From NCBI GenBank assembly GCA_963847235.1, contig CAWJYU010000005.1:221494-285493 (forward strand): DNA of 64,000 bases, written 5' to 3'. This DNA comes from JACDAN01 sp963847235 (GTDB lineage Bacteria > Actinomycetota > Thermoleophilia > Gaiellales > Gaiellaceae). This document shows, in pieces, positions 50,427-59,063 of the stretch; position 1 is the stretch's first letter, and each line of letters opens with the position of its first letter. The notes below the pieces were generated by a model, which saw nothing but the letters and a program-made list of their open reading frames with translations, had not been told where the DNA came from and made no database searches. The position numbers and the translations under genes were made by a program.

Positions 50427-53225
50427 ATGGTTCAAGCAGTGGCAGCTCGACCGGATGTCCGGCATGACGAGGTTTGGGCGGCGCTCGCTGACCACCCGCG
50501 GGGGCGCCTACGCGGCCGGGGCCGCGAGCAGGAGCGACTCGGCCGGCTCCTGACCGACATTCGGTCGGGACGGAGCGGGGTTCTGGTCGTACGCGGCGAG
50601 GCGGGGATCGGCAAGACGGCCTTGCTCGAGCAGCTCGTCGAGGGGGCTTCGGGATGCGTGGTGGCGCGCGCGACGGGCGTGCAGGCTGACATGGAGCTCC
50701 CTTTCGCCGGGCTGCAGCAGTTGTTCGGGTCGATGCTCGGCTCACTCGAGCGGCTCCCCGATCCACAGCGTGACGCCGTGGAGGTGGCCTTCGGTCGGCG
50801 CTCGGGGCCGGCACCGGATCGGTACAAAGTGGGCCTGGCCGTGCTCGGGCTGTTGGCCGAGGCTGTCGAGCAAGGGCCGCTTGTGTGCGTCGTCGACGAC
50901 GCTCAGTGGCTCGACCAGGCCTCCGCCCAGACACTGGCGTTCGTCGCGCGGCGGCTCCTGGCAGAGTCGGTCGCCCTGGTGTTCGCGGTGCGCGAGCCTA
51001 GCGAGGACGAGACTCTCGCGGGACTGCCCGAGCTCATCGTGGGCGGCCTGAACAACGAAGACGCGCACGCGCTGCTGGGCGTGGCGATCGCCGGCAGCGT
51101 CGAGCCTCGGGTGATCGAGCGGATCGTCGCCGAGACGCGCGGCAACCCGCTGGCATTGCTCGAGCTGCCGCGCGGACTGTCGCCGGCCGAGCTCGCGGGA
51201 GGCTTCGGCGTCGGCTCGGCGCAGCCGCTCTCCGCTCGCCTCGAGCAGAGCTTCCTCGGACGGGTGAGGTCAATGCCTGACCAGACGCAGCGGCTTCTGC
51301 TGCTTGCCGCTGCCGAGCCAGTCGGTGACCCGAGGCTGTTGATGCGGGCGGCGGAGCTAGTCGGGCTGGGCCTCGAGGCGGCCGTGCCGGCTGAGGCGGT
51401 GGGCTTGATCGAACTCGCTGCGCAGGTCCGGTTTCCTCACCCGCTCGTGCGTTCGGCTATCTATCGCGCCGCGCCGCTCGCCGAGAGGCAGGCGGTTCAC
51501 CGCGCGCTGGGCGATGCCACCGATGCGCAGACAGATCCCGATCGCCGGACGTGGCACCGCGCGCAAGCTGCGCATGGAGCTGATGAAGATCTCGCCGCCG
51601 AGTTGGAGCGCTCGGCCGACCGGGCGCAGGCACGTGGCGGTCTGGCTGCAGCTGCCGCGTTCCTGGAGCGCGCGGCAGAGCTGACGCCCGACCGTGGCCT
51701 GCGCACGCAGCGAGCGTTGGCGGCGGCGCAAGCGAAGTACCTCGCCGGGTCGCCTCAGGCAGCGCTAACGCTCCTCGAAGGCGCGGCATCCACGCCAATG
51801 GATGCGCTGGAGGTCGCCTCGGCCCGGCGACTTCGTGGGCGGATCGCGTTGCACGTCGGTCGCAGCGGCGAAGGCGCGCCAGTCCTTCTTGATGCGGCGC
51901 AGCGGCTCGAATCGCTCGATCCGGGACTCGCGCGCGAAACCCACCTGGAAGCCATGCACGCGGCAGCCGTCGCTGGCCGGCTCGGCATGGGCATGCGGGA
52001 CGCGGCCACCGCGGCGCGCAGCGCCCCGGCGGCCCCTGGGCCGCAGCGTGCCTCGGACGTGCTCCTCGATGGCCTCGCCGTCAGGTTCACGGATGGCATC
52101 CGCGCGGGCGCTCCGATCCTCAAGCTCGCACTGGCCGCGTTGCTCGACGGGAACGGGGACTACGAGGAGGACGTGCGCTGGCCATGGCTCGCGTGCCGCG
52201 TCGCGGCGGATGTGTTCGACGACGAGACCTGGCATCTGCTGGCCAGCCGATACGTACTGATCGCCCGCGGAGCGGGCGCTCTCGGCGTCTTGCCGATCGC
52301 CCTCATGCACCTCTCGCTGATGCACGTGTTCGAAGGGAATCTGGACACAGCGGCAGCGCTGGTCGAGGAAGTCGATTCCATCATCGACGCGACCGGCAGC
52401 CGCCGGATCAGCGTTCCGAAGCTGATGCTCGCCGCGTGTCGGGGTGACGAGGCCCGGGCATCGGCGCTGATAGACGAAGTCGAGCGTGAGGCGACCGCGC
52501 GCGGCCAGGGTTTTGTGCTCACCTTTGCCGAGCACGCCCGCGCTGTTCTCTATAACGGCTTGGGCCAGTACGCGGCGGCGCTCGAGAACGCGCAACGCGC
52601 GAGCGCGCAGGATGAGCTGCATGCCTCGGTCTGGTCGTTGCCGGAGCTGGTCGAGGCGGCCGCCCGCAGCGGGCAGCCCGAGCTGGCGGCTCACGCGCTC
52701 GAGCGCTTGCGCCAGCGGACGCAGGTTGCAGGGACCGAGTGGGCGCTCGGCATCGAGGCGCGCTGCGCAGCGCTGTTGAGCGACGACGCGATCGCCGAGG
52801 GCCTGTACCGCGAGGCGATCGAACGCCTAGGCCACTGTCGCGTCGCGCTCGACCTCGCTCGCGCGCATCTGCTGTACGGCGAGTGGTTGCGCCGACGCGG
52901 GCGCCGCATCGATGCGCGCGAGCAGCTCCGAACGGCGCGTGCGAGGTTTCTTGAAATGGGTGCCGAGGCGTTTGCGCAGCGCGCCATACGGGAGCTGCTA
53001 GCCACGGGCGAGACGGCCCGCAAACGAACCGTCGAGACGAGGGATGACCTCACCCCGCACGAGGCGAGGATCGCACGGATGGCACGCGATGGGGCATCTA
53101 ACCAGGACATCGCCACACAGCTGTTCGTCAGCCGCAAGACGGTCGAGTACCACCTGCACAAGGTCTTCATCAAGCTCGGTATCAACACCCGCCACCAGCT
53201 CGAGCGCGCGCTTCCCGCGGGCTGA
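50427..53225 (+). CDS. LuxR-family regulator with AAA ATPase domain (LAL/MalT type)
   Basis: 932 residues. ATPase with Walker A GEAGIGKT at 57-64 and Walker B VCVVDDAQWLD at about 153, then long helical TPR-like regions, and a C-terminal LuxR helix-turn-helix at about 872-925 (LTPHEARIARMARDGASNQDIATQLFVSRKTVEYHLHKVFIKLGINTRHQL). Large ATP-dependent activators of this class switch on when they bind an inducer. ATG at 50427, only seven bases after the second TetR site. It probably controls the two hydrolase genes downstream or the SDR/NDH genes; this is inference. Confidence 0.92.
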   Translation: MVQAVAARPDVRHDEVWAALADHPRGRLRGRGREQERLGRLLTDIRSGRSGVLVVRGEAGIGKTALLEQLVEGASGCVVARATGVQADMELPFAGLQQLFGSMLGSLERLPDPQRDAVEVAFGRRSGPAPDRYKVGLAVLGLLAEAVEQGPLVCVVDDAQWLDQASAQTLAFVARRLLAESVALVFAVREPSEDETLAGLPELIVGGLNNEDAHALLGVAIAGSVEPRVIERIVAETRGNPLALLELPRGLSPAELAGGFGVGSAQPLSARLEQSFLGRVRSMPDQTQRLLLLAAAEPVGDPRLLMRAAELVGLGLEAAVPAEAVGLIELAAQVRFPHPLVRSAIYRAAPLAERQAVHRALGDATDAQTDPDRRTWHRAQAAHGADEDLAAELERSADRAQARGGLAAAAAFLERAAELTPDRGLRTQRALAAAQAKYLAGSPQAALTLLEGAASTPMDALEVASARRLRGRIALHVGRSGEGAPVLLDAAQRLESLDPGLARETHLEAMHAAAVAGRLGMGMRDAATAARSAPAAPGPQRASDVLLDGLAVRFTDGIRAGAPILKLALAALLDGNGDYEEDVRWPWLACRVAADVFDDETWHLLASRYVLIARGAGALGVLPIALMHLSLMHVFEGNLDTAAALVEEVDSIIDATGSRRISVPKLMLAACRGDEARASALIDEVEREATARGQGFVLTFAEHARAVLYNGLGQYAAALENAQRASAQDELHASVWSLPELVEAAARSGQPELAAHALERLRQRTQVAGTEWALGIEARCAALLSDDAIAEGLYREAIERLGHCRVALDLARAHLLYGEWLRRRGRRIDAREQLRTARARFLEMGAEAFAQRAIRELLATGETARKRTVETRDDLTPHEARIARMARDGASNQDIATQLFVSRKTVEYHLHKVFIKLGINTRHQLERALPAG

Positions 53226-53321
53226 GCGCGCCTCCTCATCGCACGGCCTGCTCGCCAAACGCCATCGGAGGGCGATGCCCCGGTGCGAGCCGCCGCAGGG
53301 GCAATGTCGAGCCCCGGACCA

Positions 53322-53359
53322 CGACTAGGGCGACCCCGATGCGAGCGTCGCCCTAGTCG
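53322..53359. terminator. Hairpin with CCCGATGCGA loop, copy 2
   Basis: CGACTAGGGCGAC and GTCGCCCTAGTCG form a 13-base perfect stem with loop CCCGATGCGAGC. It lies between the LuxR-type gene and the hydrolases. Same loop as 47025-47056, different stem, so base pairing is kept while sequence changes. No T-run. Confidence 0.7.
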
Positions 53360-53446
53360 CGCGAAGCTCTCGACGAGACGGCCGCACGACCGCACGAAGT
53401 CTCTTCGTCAACGGTCAAGCGGCCCAAATCAGAAGGGAGGCACCAA

Positions 53447-54157
53447 ATGAATGGCCGACCGAACATCGTCCTAGTCCATGGCGCCTGGGCCGACGGGTCC
53501 AGCTGGAGCGGTGTGATCGAACGCCTCCAGGCAGACGGCTTCCAGGTGCGAGCGCCGCAGTTCCCCTTGAGCTCACTCGCTGACGACGTCGCGCGGCTGC
53601 GCCAGGTGCTCGAGTTCCAGGACGGGCCGACGATCGTCGCCGGACACTCTTACGGCGGCCAGGTCATCACCGCACTCGGATCGGATGCACCGAACGTCGT
53701 CGGGCTCGTGTACATCGCAGCGTTCGGGCTCGACGAGGGCGAGTCGCTTGGCGCCCTTCTCTCGCAGGGACCTGTGGCGCCGGCGCTCGCGCATCTGTTC
53801 ACCGACTCGCGAGGCTTCGGCTGGCTCTCCGAGGACGACTTCGTCAGCCACTTCGCCGCCGACGTCGACCCGACACGCGCGCGCGTGCTGTACGCCGTCC
53901 AGCAAGCGCTCGCCTCCTCGGCTTTCACCGACGTCATGGGGGCTCCGGCCTGGAAGTCGCTGCCGTCCTGGTACCTCGTCGCTCAGAACGACGAGGCGAT
54001 CCCGCCCGACGCCGAACGACAGTTCGCTGCGCGAATGGGAGCGACCACCGTCGAAATCCCATCGAGCCACGTCCCCATGGTCTCGCACCCAAACGAGGTC
54101 GCGGACCTAATCGAGAAGGCCGCCAATGCAGTCGGCGTGCCGGCGGCGACTCGATGA
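53447..54157 (+). CDS. Alpha/beta hydrolase, cytoplasmic
   Basis: 236 residues. Oxyanion loop LVHGAWADGSSW at about 9, nucleophile elbow GHSYGGQV (Ser at about 67), catalytic Asp candidate in LVAQNDEAIPP at about 183 and His in SSHVPMVSHP at about 208. This is the EstC-like esterase group (about 230 residues). RBS AAGGGAGGCACC. ATGA-type overlap (54154-54157) with the frame of the next gene's 5' extension. No signal peptide, in contrast to its neighbour. Confidence 0.92.
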   Translation: MNGRPNIVLVHGAWADGSSWSGVIERLQADGFQVRAPQFPLSSLADDVARLRQVLEFQDGPTIVAGHSYGGQVITALGSDAPNVVGLVYIAAFGLDEGESLGALLSQGPVAPALAHLFTDSRGFGWLSEDDFVSHFAADVDPTRARVLYAVQQALASSAFTDVMGAPAWKSLPSWYLVAQNDEAIPPDAERQFAARMGATTVEIPSSHVPMVSHPNEVADLIEKAANAVGVPAATR

Positions 54158-54198
54158 AACAGCAGTTGCACGCAAAACGAGTTAGGAGGAATAGCGAA

Positions 54199-55083
54199 GT
54201 GAACCAGCCAGGCAAACCCACGTCAGCCGCGGACGCCGAAAGCGTCCACCTTTCGAAAGTGAGACTTGCAGCCATCGCTGCAGCGGTATCCGCCATCGCG
54301 TTGGCGCTTGTGACTCTGGCCGACCGCCCCACCGCCACGGCGGCGAGGGCAACGCAGGCGAAACCGACTGTCGTTCTTGTACACGGCGCTTGGGCAAACA
54401 ACGCCAGCTGGTCACAAGTGATCAAGCGTCTGCAGAGCGACGGTTACACGGTCGTCGCACCGCCGAACCCGCTGCAGAGTCTCAGTGGAGACGCGGAGAC
54501 GATTGCGGGCCTCCTCCAGACGATTCCCGGCCCGATCGTCCTTGTCGGTCACTCCTACGGCGGCATGGTGATCTCGAACGCGGCCACCGGAAACGCGAAC
54601 GTGAAGGCGCTCGTCTACATCAACGCCTTCATTCCGGATCAGGGCGAGTCTGCGCTCGGTCTCGCCTCCAGCCAACCCGGTTCGGTGCTGGGAGCGGGGC
54701 CGCCGGACACCGTGTTCAACTTCGTGCCGTTCCCCGGAGCGGCTCCGGGCGATGCGCTGCTGTATGTGAAGCCGAGCGTCTTCCTGCAAGGGTTCGCCAA
54801 CGATCTGCCGGCGAAGCAGGGCGCAGTCCTCTGGGCGACGCAGGCGCCTGCGGTGTTTAGTGCTTTGACGGCGCCGTCAGGACCGCCGGCGTGGAAAACG
54901 ATCCCGAGCTGGGATCTAGTTGGCACGATCGACAACGCGATTCCACCGTCGATCCAGCTGTTCATGGCGAACCGTGCGCACTCCCACATCACCGAAGTCA
55001 GTGCCGGTCACCTGTCGATGATCTCGCGGCCTGCCGCGGTCACAAAGGTGATCCTCGAAGCGGCACAGAGCGTGGCCGGGTAG
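54199..55083 (+). CDS. Alpha/beta hydrolase, exported
   Basis: 294 residues from a GTG with an excellent RBS (TTAGGAGGAATAGCGAA); an in-frame ATG at 54154 would overlap the previous gene but has no RBS. N-terminal membrane/signal segment at about 22-40 (LAAIAAAVSAIALALVTLA) then a mature domain with the same motifs as the gene upstream: LVHGAWANNASW, GHSYGGMV, VGTIDNAIPP and SAGHLSMISRP. So the two are paralogues, one cytoplasmic and one exported. Probably hydrolyse an ester or lactone, on both sides of the membrane. Confidence 0.92.
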   Translation: MNQPGKPTSAADAESVHLSKVRLAAIAAAVSAIALALVTLADRPTATAARATQAKPTVVLVHGAWANNASWSQVIKRLQSDGYTVVAPPNPLQSLSGDAETIAGLLQTIPGPIVLVGHSYGGMVISNAATGNANVKALVYINAFIPDQGESALGLASSQPGSVLGAGPPDTVFNFVPFPGAAPGDALLYVKPSVFLQGFANDLPAKQGAVLWATQAPAVFSALTAPSGPPAWKTIPSWDLVGTIDNAIPPSIQLFMANRAHSHITEVSAGHLSMISRPAAVTKVILEAAQSVAG

Positions 55084-55110
55084 ACGGCCGCTCCCACTGC
55101 ACTCCATCTA

Positions 55111-55144
55111 CGGCGACGCTCACCGGATCGAGTGAGCGTCGCCG
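55111..55144. terminator. Strong hairpin after hydrolase genes
   Basis: CGGCGACGCTCAC and GTGAGCGTCGCCG, 13 perfect pairs with an eight-base loop, 28 bases after the hydrolase stop. It should end the island operon transcript. The flanking T content is low. Confidence 0.75.
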
Positions 55145-55227
55145 TTCGTCACACGCGCGCGATGCGGCAGCGAAGCGGCTCGGCGCACCCGTGATGGACA
55201 CGACCGACGATCACCCGAGGAGGCAGC

Positions 55228-55554
55228 ATGCACACCCAGACGAATGAGTCGGCGGCTGATGACCGTCTCGCGAACGTCGCCGTCCAGCTCAACGAGCTGC
55301 TCGAGCGCGGCGACATCTCTCGCGAGGCGTTCGCGGTCTATGCGGGAATGGCGGACGTCGCCCGGCGTCGATCCTGGACGGCAACGGTCACATGCACTCG
55401 ACGACAGGGAAGACCCGCTGGGGCTAGGTTTTGGGGACAGGTTCGGGGCTTTCCGGGGCGGCTCAGGGTCCTTCGAGGAAAGCGTGCCGCAGGCGGAGAA
55501 ACCGCGAAGTTGCAGGGAAAGCGCGCTACCAAGCACCTCTCTCGGATCACATAG
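55228..55554 (+). CDS. Short ORF near right end of island, probably truncated
   Basis: MHTQTNESAADDRLANVAVQLNELLERGDISREAFAVYAGMADVARRRSW is well formed (helical, acidic) and has GAGGAGGCAGC before the ATG. From about codon 50 the sequence becomes Arg/Gly-rich without character, so the gene was probably cut when the right end formed or when the element joined here. No known family. Confidence 0.45.
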   Translation: MHTQTNESAADDRLANVAVQLNELLERGDISREAFAVYAGMADVARRRSWTATVTCTRRQGRPAGARFWGQVRGFPGRLRVLRGKRAAGGETAKLQGKRATKHLSRIT

Positions 55555-55567
55555 CCGCGGAGCGCAG

Positions 55568-55615
55568 CCTCCATGGTAAGGAGGGGGTCGACGGTTCGAG
55601 TCCGTCAGAGGGCTT
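55568..55615 (+). repeat. attR: 48-base direct repeat, right copy (tRNA-Thr 3' part)
   Basis: Exact copy of 46597-46644. It lacks the 5' half of a tRNA (acceptor 5' strand and D-arm), so it is not a functional tRNA. Classic footprint of integration at the 3' end of tRNA-Thr. Confidence 0.92.
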
Positions 55616-56100
55616 GCCTAAAGTGCCTGCAAATCGGCACTTGGTGTTGTCTGCCTGCCGAACACGCGGACACATTCCGGACATATCTGCTGTACGCGCG
55701 ACGCACCGCGACGTCTCGCGGCTCCTTCCGACACGTCTTTAGCGACGCCCGCAACACGGCCTGGAACGTGCTCGAGGCACTCGATCGCGACCGTATCCTC
55801 GAAAAGTTCCTGCAAACAAGCGGTCGACGTTGCCCGAGCCGACGCGCCGCTGACTCTTTCCTTCACTAGGGAAGGACGAGTCAGGGATGCGCGTCCACGC
55901 AAAGGCACGCGCGAGCACGTTTTACCTGGAAAGCCCACAGTTTCACGGCCCCATGAGTGGACGCCCGTGCCCGCTCGTGCCCGAGCTGACGTACCCGTTT
56001 TGTACCCGGGTCAGAGACGCAGCGGCCCAAATTGCGGACGTGATCGAGCGCCTGGGCTCCCGCCGCCTTGCGCATCAACCGTACCCTCACTGAGTTCCGC
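55616..56100. other. Gene-poor stretch right of the island
   Basis: About 485 bases. AAGTGCC/GGCACTT at 55621-55642 can form a hairpin like the one after the intact tRNA-Thr (probably the displaced tRNA terminator). ORFs at 55573 and 55887 are short and not protein-like. Nothing else is seen. Confidence 0.5.
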
Positions 56101-56721
56101 TTAGCTGACCTGAGGCAACCTCACGAGGTTATGCGACGGTAGCGGGCCACCCAGCTGCTGCATGCGCCCGCCCGTCACCAGGTCACCGAGGTCGATTGCA
56201 AAGAAGCCGGCGGTGTCGAACAGCTCGGCGACCGCGGCCTTGGCCGCGGCGTCGTCGCCGGAGAGGAAGATCACCCGACGGCCGCCCGCGTCGTGGGGAT
56301 CTGCGCCTAGGACGTCCGCCGCAAGCGTGTTGGCGGCCTTGATGAGCCGGGCGCCGGGGACGAGGTCGGCGACGATCTCGCTGGAGGTGCGGCCGCCGAG
56401 ATCGACGTTCCACGCGTTTGTCGCGTCGATGACGGGCTGACCGTCCCATTTCAGCCCGCTGACCGCCGCCGGGACGCTGGTCCACGGCACTGCGATCGCG
56501 ACGACTCCGGCGGCGGCCGCCGCCTCACGGACCGTGCCAGCCGATACTCCTGTGCCGAGATCGGCCACCAGCGGTGCCAACGATTCCGGGCCGCGGCTGT
56601 TCGCGATCACGACCTCCCGGCCGGCCCGCAGCGCCGTGCGAGCCAACGCCTGCCCAATGTTGCCGGCGCCGATGATCCCAATCGTCCCAGTCCCATCTGT
56701 CGCTGTCCGCTCTGATTCCAC
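56101..56721 (-). CDS. NADP-dependent reductase of the F420/NADPH family
   Basis: 206 residues. The Rossmann loop TIGIIGAGNIGQALARTALRAGREVVIANSRGPE, with Ser-Arg after the second strand, fits NADP binding as in F420H2:NADP+ oxidoreductase-like proteins (COG2085). PVIDATNAWNVD and VFLSGDDAAAKAAVAELFDTAGF are family landmarks. GTG chosen because AAGGAGGGTGAGGAC precedes it. Reduces or oxidises an electron carrier, perhaps F420; the family is broad, so this is tentative. Last gene of the operon that starts at 60180. Confidence 0.85.
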   Translation of the reverse strand: MESERTATDGTGTIGIIGAGNIGQALARTALRAGREVVIANSRGPESLAPLVADLGTGVSAGTVREAAAAAGVVAIAVPWTSVPAAVSGLKWDGQPVIDATNAWNVDLGGRTSSEIVADLVPGARLIKAANTLAADVLGADPHDAGGRRVIFLSGDDAAAKAAVAELFDTAGFFAIDLGDLVTGGRMQQLGGPLPSHNLVRLPQVS

Positions 56722-56767
56722 GTCCTCACCCTCCTTGGTCAACGGTTCGGTTTCCCCTGAATCACGC

Positions 56768-57454
56768 CTAGAACGGGTACGGAGCGAGGCTCCAGGCCGC
56801 CGTCGCGTACCAGACTCCGAAACCAAGGCTTGCCCCGCCCAAAGCGGGCGCGACGCCGCCGACCGCCGCGCGGGCGGGACGTGAGACGAGCATCGAGCCG
56901 AACCCGCTCGACAGCAGGCTCATCGAGACGGCGGTGAAGGCGGCGAGGAGGACGAGCGAGATGACCGCCAGGCCCGTCGAGCGAACCGACGCGAGGACGA
57001 GCACGCCGACGCCCGCGCTTCCCCCCACTCCGTGCATGAGCCCGACCGCAAAGGCTCCGCGCCGCGTCCGCGCTCCGTGCGCATGCGGGTGCGCATGGAA
57101 GCGCAGCTCCCCGCGATGCCAGCGGACGAGGAGGCGGAGCGCGAGATAGACGATCACCAAGCCAATCGCCGTCTCCGCCGCCTGCTGAACCGGCTGCGGC
57201 AGAAAGCGGTCGAAGACGAGGACCGGAAGCCCGAAGGCGAACAGCGTCGCGGCATGGCCGAGGCCCCAGGCAAGCCCGAGCTCCCCGGCCCGGCGAGCGG
57301 CGCGCTCCCGTCCGCCCGCAACGAGCGTCGTTACCGCAACGAGGTGATCCGGATCGGTCGCGTGGCGGAGTCCGAGCAGAACCGCGACAGCGAGAACGAT
57401 CCAGATCGAAGCGCCGTCGGAAAAGGTCGCGATTCTCTCGTCGAGGCCGAACAT
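56768..57454 (-). CDS. NicO/HoxN-type nickel-cobalt transporter-like protein
   Basis: 228 residues with about six membrane helices. The signature LRHATDPDHLVAVTTL (H-x4-D-H) at about 30 and a His-rich cytoplasmic loop (FHAHPHAHGARTRRG) at about 120 are typical of nickel/cobalt permeases and their relatives (also UreH-like sequences). LMHGVGGSAGVGVLVL is a second conserved segment. It sits five bases after the pirin stop, so co-translation is likely. Metal specificity not known. Confidence 0.85.
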   Translation of the reverse strand: MFGLDERIATFSDGASIWIVLAVAVLLGLRHATDPDHLVAVTTLVAGGRERAARRAGELGLAWGLGHAATLFAFGLPVLVFDRFLPQPVQQAAETAIGLVIVYLALRLLVRWHRGELRFHAHPHAHGARTRRGAFAVGLMHGVGGSAGVGVLVLASVRSTGLAVISLVLLAAFTAVSMSLLSSGFGSMLVSRPARAAVGGVAPALGGASLGFGVWYATAAWSLAPYPF

Positions 57455-57459
57455 CGGAG

Positions 57460-58278
57460 CTAATCCACGTAGGGCCCGTTGAAGACTGGAGCCTCTCCAT
57501 ACGGCTCCCCCGCCATGAGCAGGAAACGAGTTCCCGGTCTGGCATCGGTGGCCCTGATCTCATTGCCGTCACCGAGAAGGACGAGCTGCGGCGGCTTCGC
57601 CCGGCGCCGGTTGGCGCCGAACTCCGCCTCGCCTTCCAGCAGGTAGGCGAAGCCCTGGAACTCGGGCGGGACGGCTGTTGTGACCTCTCCGCCTGTCGGC
57701 AGCTCGACGTCGAGGATGAGCGCGGGGGTTCCGAGACGAACGGGAGAGCCCTCGCCCACCAGCACCCGGACCGTCGCGTCCCCTTCCTGCCGGACGGGGA
57801 TCTGCTCCCGTTGCAGTACCTGTGCGCTCGGCTCGACCTGCTTGTCCTTCCGGGCGAGGTTCACCCAGAAGAGCACGCCTCGGAACTCGGCGTCGGTCTG
57901 GCCCTCCTCGAGCTCATCCGCACCGATCGCCTCCGCGTGCCATGCGCCTCGCCCGGTCCTGAGCGCCAGGAGGTCGCCTGCGGACAGTCGGGCTCGCTCC
58001 ATCGCGCCGCCCGGCCCGGTGCTGTGGCCCGTGCTGGCCGACCCCTCGATGACGTACCAGAGGTTGTCGAACCCTCGGTGGGGATGCTTCGTTTCAACGT
58101 TCCTCATGTCCGCCAGCCGGAGGCGGCCTTCGTGGACGAGGACGAATGGATCGACCTGCTCGTACGGGATCGAGCGTGAAGGTAGGGCCTCCAGGACCGG
58201 AAACCCCATCATCCGGATCAACGCCGCGTCCTCGACGAGCACGGCTTCGCGTGCTGTCGCTTCAAGTTGCTCTGTCAT
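57460..58278 (-). CDS. Pirin-family bicupin protein
   Basis: 272 residues. N-terminal cupin with the pirin metal motif HPHRGFDNLWYVIEGSASTGHS (two His) and GDLLALRTGRGAWHAE, followed by FRGVLFWVNLARKDKQVEPS and a second cupin ending PGTRFLLMAGEPYGEAPVFNGPYV (G-E-P-hydrophobic-GE-P of pirin C). Such proteins act as quercetinases or redox-responsive regulators. ATGA overlap with the gene upstream at 58275. Start 58278, RBS GGAGC nearby. Confidence 0.92.
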   Translation of the reverse strand: MTEQLEATAREAVLVEDAALIRMMGFPVLEALPSRSIPYEQVDPFVLVHEGRLRLADMRNVETKHPHRGFDNLWYVIEGSASTGHSTGPGGAMERARLSAGDLLALRTGRGAWHAEAIGADELEEGQTDAEFRGVLFWVNLARKDKQVEPSAQVLQREQIPVRQEGDATVRVLVGEGSPVRLGTPALILDVELPTGGEVTTAVPPEFQGFAYLLEGEAEFGANRRRAKPPQLVLLGDGNEIRATDARPGTRFLLMAGEPYGEAPVFNGPYVD

Positions 58279-59063
58279 GACTGCTCCTTTCGAGCCAACG
58301 CGTTGACGCGATCTGCGAACAGCGTCGGGTACTGGTCGATTTGTGATCGCAACTCGATCTCGCTGAGATCGATCGAGACGACGAGGGGCTCGGCGAGCGA
58401 CTGGCCGTCGGCGGCGCGCAGGAAGATCCTGTGCTTGGTGGCAAGCCTGATGCCGGCGACGTCGTCGTAGTCGGAGACGTAGTGCGCCGCGTTCGTGCCG
58501 CCGCTGATCTCGACGTTGTAGTCGTGGCGGGCAAGGAGGCCGTCCTCGCCGACATACAGCGTCTGTTCGGTGCTGTGGGTGGCGAGGTAGCTCGGCCAGG
58601 AGACGCGCAGGCGCCGCCAGCGCTGCCCGTCTTCGTCCCACGGCTCCAGCTCACTCGTCTGGAATCCGGGCATCGTGAACGTGAACGGCTGCGTCAGGTA
58701 TGTCCACATCGCCGTGCCCACGAAGTACGCAAGCTGGAGGGTGCTCCACGGCGTCTCGGGAGTGTGCCCGGCGAACGAGTCGCGCGGCTGGATGAGGGCC
58801 TCGAAGACGGTTCCGTCGTCGCTCTCGATCGCGACGCGCTCGGGCGTGAACGAGCTGTGTCGGTCGGCCGCGCCGAATGGACGGTGCGACACGCGCTCCT
58901 GGTGCAGGCTCGCCGTGACGACGACGTCGTCGAGGACTCCGGCCTGACCCTTGAGCTCCCAGAGCACGCCGCCCTGGATCAGGCGCGCCGAGACACTGTC
59001 GAGCTGGTTCCAGCGTTCCAGGCCGCCGTGGGCCTCGATCACGGTCTCGAGCAGATCACTCAT
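58275..59063 (-). CDS. Unknown protein, 262 residues, in stress-type operon
   Basis: Begins MSDLLETVIEAHGGLERWNQLDSVSARLIQGGVLWELKG. The AHGGxxxW opening is shared with lipoprotein-carrier-like folds; the body is beta-rich (VVVTASLHQERVSHRPFG, VGTAMWTYLTQPFTFTMPGF, LRVSWPSYLATHSTEQTLYVGEDGLLARHDYNVEI), suggesting an open barrel or half-barrel. No signal peptide. ATG overlaps the upstream stop (TGATG) and its stop overlaps the pirin ATG. I do not recognise the family well enough to name it. Confidence 0.78.
   Translation of the reverse strand: MSDLLETVIEAHGGLERWNQLDSVSARLIQGGVLWELKGQAGVLDDVVVTASLHQERVSHRPFGAADRHSSFTPERVAIESDDGTVFEALIQPRDSFAGHTPETPWSTLQLAYFVGTAMWTYLTQPFTFTMPGFQTSELEPWDEDGQRWRRLRVSWPSYLATHSTEQTLYVGEDGLLARHDYNVEISGGTNAAHYVSDYDDVAGIRLATKHRIFLRAADGQSLAEPLVVSIDLSEIELRSQIDQYPTLFADRVNALARKEQS

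Noticed and set aside
46672..55567. An integrase or recombinase in the tRNA-Thr island
   Set aside because: No reading frame shows the R-H-R-Y pattern or a serine-recombinase N-terminus; ORFs near 46690 and 55573 have no protein character.
55568..55615. A second functional tRNA-Thr
   Set aside because: The acceptor 5' strand and D-arm are missing; only the 3' part is present.
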